Under the pieces are notes generated by a model, which was not told where the DNA came from, made no database searches, and saw nothing but the letters and a program-made list of their open reading frames with translations. A stretch of DNA of 64,000 nt from Desulfobacteraceae bacterium Eth-SRB2. Its GTDB lineage: Bacteria > Desulfobacterota > Desulfobacteria > Desulfobacterales > UBA11574. The stretch spans positions 124,001-188,000 of the forward strand of contig RPGQ01000015.1 of assembly GCA_004193595.1 (NCBI GenBank), given 5' to 3'. Within the stretch, counting starts at the first letter, position 1; the number at the start of each line of letters is the position of its first letter. The position numbers were made by a program, and so were the translations under genes. Below, one piece after another: positions 58,085 through 64,000 of the stretch.

Positions 58085-61000
58085 ATGTTGAAAAAAATTG
58101 AGGCGCTTTTACCCAAAGCGCTGAGTGCCGATAGACACGCCATCCGTCGTGAATTAATACGGATTAAACAATCCGCCATCAAAACCGCGTCTGAAAATAA
58201 GATAAAAAAGAAAGTGGTTCGGCTGGAAAAAAGGCTTCAAACATCCATCAAAAAGAAATCATGGCGAAAAGCAAATCGTCCGAAACTTATCTATAATGAT
58301 GCCCTCCCTATTTTTTCTAAAAAAGACGAAATAATAGATTCCATATCGAAAAACCGGGTGGTCATAATTTCCGGTGAAACCGGATCGGGTAAAACCACCC
58401 AAATACCGAAATTCTGTCTTTCAGCCGGACGCGGCATCAACGGCAAAATCGGCTGTACTCAGCCGAGAAGGATCGCTGCAACCACTGTCTCCAAACGTAT
58501 TGCCGAAGAACTCGGAGAAGAACTGGGCAGGTCCGTGGGATATAAAATTAGATTCAAAGATAAAACCGGTCCCCACACGTTTATTAAAATCATGACAGAC
58601 GGTATTCTTTTGGCCGAAACCCAAAATGATCCGTATTTGAATGAATATGATACCCTCATCGTTGATGAAGCCCATGAAAGAAGTTTAAATATAGATTTTA
58701 TCCTTGGGATTTTAAAAACCCTCTTAAAAAAAAGAAAAGACCTCAAAATTGTTATAACCTCGGCAACCATTGACACGGAAAAATTTTCAAAGGCTTTTAA
58801 CAATGCTCCTGTGATAGAAGTATCCGGCCGCATGTATCCGGTGGAAATACGTTATGTTGCGATTGACTCAAAACTCGAAGAAAACAATGAACAAACCCAT
58901 ATCGAGATGGCGGTCACTGCCATTGACAACCTGCAAATAAAAAACCCCTCCGGAGATATCCTCGTCTTCATGCCCACCGAACAGGATATTCGTGAAACCT
59001 GCGAACTCATCAAAGCAAGGAATTACAAAAACACCGTTATTTTTCCTCTGTTTGCCAGACTTGCAGGTTCTGAGCAATCAAAAGTTTTCTCACATATTCC
59101 CTCCAGAAAGATAATTATTGCAACCAATATCGCTGAAACTTCCATCACCATACCCGGAATTAAATATGTCATCGACACCGGCCTTGCACGCATATCCCGG
59201 TACAATCCAAGATCAAGAACCACTTCTCTCCCGGTCACCGCAATATCAAAAAGCAGTGCCGATCAGCGAAAAGGAAGATGCGGCAGGGTGGAAAACGGGA
59301 TCTGCATACGACTTTTTTCTGAACAAGAGTTTGAAAAGCGTCCGGTTTATACTCCGCCGGAAATTTTAAGAGCCAACCTCGCAGAAGTCATCTTAAGAAT
59401 GATCTCACTGAAACTTGGCGATATATCGGACTTTCCATTTATTGATGGGCCGGCATCGAAAAGCATACAGGATGGGTTTGATCTTCTTTACGAACTCGGA
59501 GCCATCGCCCCCGGACCGCGCCAAAAAAAATCAAACGCAAAAACACCCTTTTACATCACTGAAAAGGGTAAGCTTATGGCAAAAATGCCGGTTGACCCCA
59601 GAATATCCCGGATGCTCATCCAAGCACAGACCCAAGGATGTCTTGAAGAGATTACGGTTATTGCTGCTGCGCTGAGCATACCGGATCCCAGAGAACGGCC
59701 CGCGGAAAAAGCCCAGGAAGCGGATCAGATCCACAAAGCGTTTCATGATCCGTGGTCCGATTTTATCACCCTTCTAAATATCTGGCGAAAATACCACCGG
59801 ATCCGGCAAAAAGAAAAAACCACAAAAAGCATGAAAAAATTTTGTAAGACTCACTTTCTTTCTTTTAAAAGGATGAGAGAATGGCGGGATATCCATGCCC
59901 AGATCTCAGAAATACTCAGAGAATACGCTTTGGATGACAACAAACATCGAGCCAAAAATGCCCGAATAAAACAGAGCACTCCGGCTCAACCGTCAAAAGC
60001 CAAACCTCCTGATCAACTCTCTGAATTCGGAAGTCTTTATACTTCCATTCACAAATCGATTTTGAGCGGTTTTCTCTCCAACATTGCACTTAAAAAAGAA
60101 AAAAATATCTTTCAAGCCACAAAAGGAAAAGAAGCGATGATCTTTCCGGGATCAACCCTTTTCAACACTGCAAAAACATGGATTGTGGCTGCTGAAATGG
60201 TTGAAACATCACGACTTTTTGCCAGGACATGCGCAAACATTGATAGTGACTGGCTGGAAAAATTGGGTGAGACCCTTTGCAAATATACCTATCTTCACCC
60301 ACACTGGGAAAGAAATCGGGGAGAGGTTGTGGCTTTCGAACAGGTAAGCCTTTTCGGTCTCATTATCGTTCCCCAAAGACCCGTATCCTATGGCAGGATT
60401 GACCCTGACCAAGCATCTGACATTTTTATTCAAAGCGCGCTGGTAAACGGTGATGTTAAAAAAAAGTTTGATTTTATGCGGCACAACCAGAAACTTATTG
60501 ATGAGATTGGCGGCATGGAAGATAAAATCAGAAAAAGGGATGTTCTTGTCAGTGATGCCGAATTGTTCGAATTCTACCATAAAAGGCTAACAGGATGTTA
60601 TGATATCAGAACCCTTTCAAAACATATCAAACAAAAGGAAAGCGACCTTTTCTTGCGAATGAAACCAGAAGATATTCTCCGGTATCATCCGGGTGAAAAA
60701 GAACTCTCTCTTTACCCTGACAGAATTAATTTAGGGGACCACAAATTTGATTGTGTCTACAAATTCGACCCCGGCAAAAACCAGGATGGTGCAACCGTAA
60801 AAATACCGTCATCCTGCGCCCTAATGGTTCCTTCAGGATCGATGGACTGGCTGGTGCCCGGACTCTACAGAGAAAAAATAACCGCGCTTATTAAAGGTCT
60901 TCCCAAAGTTTTTCGTAAAAAACTGGTCCCTATTGCAAATACGGTCGATGGTATTATCGACGAAATGCCAAAAACGCAACGCTCTCTGATAACAGAACTT

Positions 61001-62113
61001 GGAAATTTTATTTATAATCGCTTGGGTCTGGATATCCCTGCATCGGCCTGGCCTTGGGATCTTTTGCCGGACCATCTTAAAATGCGCATATCCATTACCG
61101 ACCCCAAAGGCAAGGAACTTTGCGCCGGCAGGGATCCGTCAATTTTAAGCCAAAATATTTCAGTTAAAACCGATCCCAAAGAATCTAGCGAAATTGAATC
61201 TGCAAAAAAAAAGTGGGAAAGAACCGGCATAACCGGCTGGGACTTTCCGGATCTGCCCGAACGCATCAGCATAACCGGAGAAAACAAGTCAAAATGGGTT
61301 GTTTATCCCGGTCTTCAAAAAGCATCACAGCAGGAAAACAGCGTAAATTTACACCTTTTTCTCCACCCGGACCAAGCTCTCGATTCTCATAAAGAGGGGG
61401 TCACCCGGTTATTTGCCATTTATTTTTCAAAGGATCTGAAGTTTTTAAAAAAGGCTCTGACCCTGCCTAAAAAAAATGAGAAAATGGCCAATTATTTTGG
61501 AGGGGCCAAACGCCTTGAGAAAAAGCTCTTTGAAAGCATCATCAACACCCTGTGTTTTAAAAACATAAGATCCAAAGATGCTTTTTATTCATATGCCGAA
61601 TCTGTCGCGCCGACAATTCTCCCAAGGGGTCGGGAATTATTAGACCGAAGCCTGTCTGTTCTTGAGGCTTATCATGAAACCAGAACCCTACTGTATAACC
61701 TGGAATCAACTCACCACAAAAACCTTACCGCCCTGCAATTTTTAAGAGATTTAAGAGAGGAACTTAAAAAGCTTGTCCCTGAAACTTTTATGGACCTTTA
61801 CGACACCGAGCGCCTCACCCACCTTATCCGGTATATAAAGGCCATGGATTTCCGTGCCCGTCGAGCTTTGGTTAATTTTGAAAAGGACCGGGAAAAGGCA
61901 AAAGAGGTCTTTGTTTTTACCCAAAGCCTTGATAAACAACTGCAAGGTCTTTCCCTATCCGCATCTTCGGAAAAAAAAGCGGCTATCGAGGAGTATTTCT
62001 GGCTGGTTGAAGAATTCAAGGTTTCTGTTTTTGCCCAAGAGCTTAAAACACCGGTGCGGGTTTCTAAAAAGCGGCTTCAAGAAAAATTAGGAGAAATTGA
62101 AAGGATGGCATAA
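58085..62113 (+). CDS. hrpA: ATP-dependent RNA helicase HrpA
   Basis: A 1342-residue DEAH-box helicase. Walker A is ISGETGSGKTTQIPKF (about 95-110), Walker B is VDEAHERS, motif III is TSATID, motif V is ATNIAETSITIPG and motif VI is QRKGRCGRV. The helicase-associated winged-helix and OB regions follow, then a long C-terminal DUF3418 region typical of HrpA. In E. coli it rescues or resolves stalled ribosomes on mRNA. It is full length without frameshift. Confidence 0.95.
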   Translation: MLKKIEALLPKALSADRHAIRRELIRIKQSAIKTASENKIKKKVVRLEKRLQTSIKKKSWRKANRPKLIYNDALPIFSKKDEIIDSISKNRVVIISGETGSGKTTQIPKFCLSAGRGINGKIGCTQPRRIAATTVSKRIAEELGEELGRSVGYKIRFKDKTGPHTFIKIMTDGILLAETQNDPYLNEYDTLIVDEAHERSLNIDFILGILKTLLKKRKDLKIVITSATIDTEKFSKAFNNAPVIEVSGRMYPVEIRYVAIDSKLEENNEQTHIEMAVTAIDNLQIKNPSGDILVFMPTEQDIRETCELIKARNYKNTVIFPLFARLAGSEQSKVFSHIPSRKIIIATNIAETSITIPGIKYVIDTGLARISRYNPRSRTTSLPVTAISKSSADQRKGRCGRVENGICIRLFSEQEFEKRPVYTPPEILRANLAEVILRMISLKLGDISDFPFIDGPASKSIQDGFDLLYELGAIAPGPRQKKSNAKTPFYITEKGKLMAKMPVDPRISRMLIQAQTQGCLEEITVIAAALSIPDPRERPAEKAQEADQIHKAFHDPWSDFITLLNIWRKYHRIRQKEKTTKSMKKFCKTHFLSFKRMREWRDIHAQISEILREYALDDNKHRAKNARIKQSTPAQPSKAKPPDQLSEFGSLYTSIHKSILSGFLSNIALKKEKNIFQATKGKEAMIFPGSTLFNTAKTWIVAAEMVETSRLFARTCANIDSDWLEKLGETLCKYTYLHPHWERNRGEVVAFEQVSLFGLIIVPQRPVSYGRIDPDQASDIFIQSALVNGDVKKKFDFMRHNQKLIDEIGGMEDKIRKRDVLVSDAELFEFYHKRLTGCYDIRTLSKHIKQKESDLFLRMKPEDILRYHPGEKELSLYPDRINLGDHKFDCVYKFDPGKNQDGATVKIPSSCALMVPSGSMDWLVPGLYREKITALIKGLPKVFRKKLVPIANTVDGIIDEMPKTQRSLITELGNFIYNRLGLDIPASAWPWDLLPDHLKMRISITDPKGKELCAGRDPSILSQNISVKTDPKESSEIESAKKKWERTGITGWDFPDLPERISITGENKSKWVVYPGLQKASQQENSVNLHLFLHPDQALDSHKEGVTRLFAIYFSKDLKFLKKALTLPKKNEKMANYFGGAKRLEKKLFESIINTLCFKNIRSKDAFYSYAESVAPTILPRGRELLDRSLSVLEAYHETRTLLYNLESTHHKNLTALQFLRDLREELKKLVPETFMDLYDTERLTHLIRYIKAMDFRARRALVNFEKDREKAKEVFVFTQSLDKQLQGLSLSASSEKKAAIEEYFWLVEEFKVSVFAQELKTPVRVSKKRLQEKLGEIERMA

Positions 62114-62129
62114 AAAAGACCGGGTTTCA

Positions 62130-62290
62130 GGTGTCAGGTGTCAGGGTTAAGGGGAAAACGGGTGTAAATCAAGGATGTTGGCAGTTATCTGAGGAAACGG
62201 CAGTGTATGGCGTAAATGATCGTTCCCTCAGGGCTGGCCCATTACTACTGAACATGCTTCCTGACACCTGAAACCTGACACCTGAAACCA
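62130..62290. repeat. Inverted-repeat element with CAGGTKT heptamer arms
   Basis: TTTCAGGTGTCAGGTGTCAGG faces CCTGACACCTGAAACCTGAC followed by ACCTGAAACC. The arms are built of heptamers CAGGTKT, a design like the octamer elements but with a different unit. It lies between convergent hrpA and the GT2 gene and may fold as a terminator for both. Confidence 0.6.
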
Positions 62291-62335
62291 AATCGCCATA
62301 GCAATCTTGGCAAACAACAGTCTTGATTTAACCCC

Positions 62336-63169
62336 TCAACATCTTTTTGAAAGGGACGTATAATACTGCGCTTCATCTTCCCGTCCCCGTTTGAGACATC
62401 CGGCTGCATAGATTTTGCATTTTTCCTTGAGGGTTTTTACTGCAGCTTTGTATTGGTTCCCTGAAAGCAAATCACTTGAAATAATTTTTTTTAATGACTC
62501 TATTCTAAATTTGTCGAGTCCCGGGGATGCGGAAAGCTGGTCATTATGTCCGCCCCGTTTGATGATCAGCGGAGTGTCGATAAGGTAAACCGGATATCGG
62601 CAGCTTATCCTTAGCCATAAATCATAGTCTTCGCATGCAGGAAGTGTTTCATCAAACCCCCCGACTTCTTCAAACAAAGAGCGTCTGATCATCACGGCTG
62701 ACGGGCTCACCAGACACAAAGCCAGGGAGGGTTCAAAAATCATTCCCCAAGGTTTTTTATGCCGTTTTTTGGGGTTGACACGGACACCCTTTCTGATCCA
62801 AGTCTCTTCTGTCTGGCAGATTTGAGCATCCGGATTTTTGTTGAAAAATTCAACTTGCCGGAAAAGTTTTTGCGGCAGCCAGAGATCATCCGAGTCAAGA
62901 AAGGCGATAAAGCGTCCTGATGCCGCTGCAAGTCCCCGGTTTCTTGCAGCACTCACTCCCTGATTCTCCTGCCTGAAAACCATGATATCGCCACCGAATG
63001 AATTGAGAATATCAGGCGTATTATCTGTGGAACCGTCATCAACAATAATTAGTTCAAAGTCCCTGTAATCCTGGACCATAACTGAATCAATAGCTTCTTT
63101 AATGATCCAGCCGCGATTGTATGTGGGAATGATGATACTAACCTCTACCGTGTTATTTCTTTTTCTCAT
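62336..63169 (-). CDS. Family 2 glycosyltransferase
   Basis: A 277-residue GT-A fold enzyme. EVSIIIPTYNRGWIIKEAID and FELIIVDDGSTDNT bind the nucleotide sugar; the DxD motif is in AFLDSDDLWLP; the acceptor region has ACEDYDLWLRIS. No transmembrane helix. It probably adds a sugar in surface polysaccharide or lipopolysaccharide synthesis; donor and acceptor unknown. No other such gene is nearby. Confidence 0.92.
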   Translation of the reverse strand: MRKRNNTVEVSIIIPTYNRGWIIKEAIDSVMVQDYRDFELIIVDDGSTDNTPDILNSFGGDIMVFRQENQGVSAARNRGLAAASGRFIAFLDSDDLWLPQKLFRQVEFFNKNPDAQICQTEETWIRKGVRVNPKKRHKKPWGMIFEPSLALCLVSPSAVMIRRSLFEEVGGFDETLPACEDYDLWLRISCRYPVYLIDTPLIIKRGGHNDQLSASPGLDKFRIESLKKIISSDLLSGNQYKAAVKTLKEKCKIYAAGCLKRGREDEAQYYTSLSKRC

Positions 63170-63293
63170 TTTCTTTCACCTGAAGACTTTTTTAACCGAT
63201 TATTCCAAATTTTACAATCTTTCATCATTGCCTATAGAGTTAAAATTTTTAGCCGTATACCTCCCCCTTTATTTGCATAGAATCATTTAGCAC

Positions 63294-63321
63294 TTGACTT
63301 AAATTTATTATATTTTATTAT
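63294..63321 (+). promoter_or_regulatory. Sigma-70 type promoter for the TAXI gene
   Basis: TTGACT (63294-63299), 16-base spacer, TATTAT (63316-63321), with an AT-rich surrounding. The predicted leader to the start codon is about 155 bases. The gap 63170-63485 holds no other recognised feature. Confidence 0.5.
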
Positions 63322-63485
63322 TTAATGAATAATATTCATTTAAGTCCTAATTCTGCGATTGTATCCAATCTCATTATCCAGTGCCCGAGCGAAAACCAAG
63401 GCGTCTTCGTTCAGTCACTATCTAACCCATGTTGAGACGTTCAGCTAACTTAATATTGTCTTTTTAATTAAAAAAGGAGGATCAC

Positions 63486-64000
63486 ATGAGAAAAACTATA
63501 GTCATTGGAATTGCGCTTTTGTTCGGATTTGCCCTTTTCATGGGAGGGGCACCGGCAACCGCTCAGGCTAAAACCACATTTATTACCATCGGTACCGGAG
63601 GGATTACCGGCGTTTACTATCCCACCGGCGGCGCCATTGCCAAGATCGTAAACAAGAAGAAGAAAGAATACGGTATTCGCTGCACCGTAGAATCTACCGG
63701 TGGGTCGGTGTTCAACGTCAATGCAATCATGTCCGGAGATTTAGAATTCGGTGTTGTCCAGTCGGACCGACAGTTCCAGGCGATAAACGGCTCTCCTGAT
63801 TCTGAGTGGGCGGGCAAGCCCCAAAAAGATCTCCGTGCGGTTTTCAGCATTCATCCCGAATCCATCACCCTTGTTGCTGCGGTTGATGCCGACATCAAAA
63901 ACATCTTGGATCTGAAAGGGAAAAGAGTAAACATCGGCAACCCGGGTTCGGGTCAGCGTCAGAATTCCATTGATGCACTTACGGCAGTTGGGATAGATAT
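63486..64000 (+). CDS. TAXI-family TRAP solute-binding protein, cut by the right edge
   Basis: Only the first 171 residues are in view. A Sec signal peptide (KTIVIGIALLFGFALFMGG, cleavage after AQA) is followed by TFITIGTGGITGVYYPTGGA, the hallmark of the TAXI subfamily. VQSDRQFQAINGS and LRAVFSIHPESITLVAAVDA also fit. AAAGGAGG precedes ATG. It binds a substrate, often a carboxylate or amino acid, for a TRAP permease that should lie to the right. Confidence 0.93.
   Translation, partial: MRKTIVIGIALLFGFALFMGGAPATAQAKTTFITIGTGGITGVYYPTGGAIAKIVNKKKKEYGIRCTVESTGGSVFNVNAIMSGDLEFGVVQSDRQFQAINGSPDSEWAGKPQKDLRAVFSIHPESITLVAAVDADIKNILDLKGKRVNIGNPGSGQRQNSIDALTAVGID

Overview
The window looks like a chromosome segment of a sulfate-reducer-type deltaproteobacterium (Desulfobacterota, Desulfobacterales-like). 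This is an inference: there is no rRNA. It rests on gene style (DUF5658, DUF4412, HDOD and TAXI families, a CheD remnant), moderate GC and many small dispersed repeats.

Layout. Positions 1-19.7 kb are accessory and signalling: a tRNA-Leu 3' fragment with a decayed ISNCY-type transposase, an RRM protein, a complete IS4-like transposase, CspA, an OmpA-type lipoprotein, and then a signalling block. That block holds an HDOD protein, a CheD remnant, a REC-GGDEF protein, an Hpt protein, a Cache protein, a double-REC hybrid histidine kinase and a degenerate EAL-HDOD protein. An AEC transporter and an alpha/beta hydrolase follow. From 51.7 kb down to 19.8 kb, all on the minus strand, lies one continuous translation/transcription superoperon: tRNA-Thr, -Tyr, -Gly, -Thr, tuf, rpmG, tRNA-Trp, secE, nusG, rplKAJL, rpoBC, rpsL, rpsG, a wrecked tuf locus, then the S10, spc and alpha operons to rplQ. 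From 52.6 kb to the right edge are an MltD-like lytic transglycosylase, an MBL hydrolase, a SprT-like protein, an IHF/HU protein, a J-domain protein, an HrpA helicase, a GT2 glycosyltransferase and the start of a TAXI solute-binding protein.

Most notable. (1) RpoC carries an extra segment of about 100 residues that reads as a parvulin/PpiC-type rotamase domain. It is inserted just before the rim-helix region at the secondary channel. (2) Between rpsG and rpsJ, where fusA-tuf is expected, only the two ends of tuf remain. They flank an inverted, indel-riddled copy of rplB plus the start of rpsS. fusA is absent. The other tuf has a +1 frameshift near its end. This may be genome rearrangement or a local assembly defect. 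(3) Several families of palindromic intergenic elements recur, including pairs in inverted orientation on either side of the ribosomal cluster and elements whose arms are built of tandem octamers GGARTNNT.

How the genes work together. The superoperon supplies ribosome, RNA polymerase, Sec and elongation components. The 9-18 kb block reads as a His-Asp phosphorelay (Cache input, hybrid kinase, separate Hpt, REC-GGDEF output) tied to c-di-GMP-related HDOD/EAL proteins. The rest is envelope maintenance, RNA handling and uptake.
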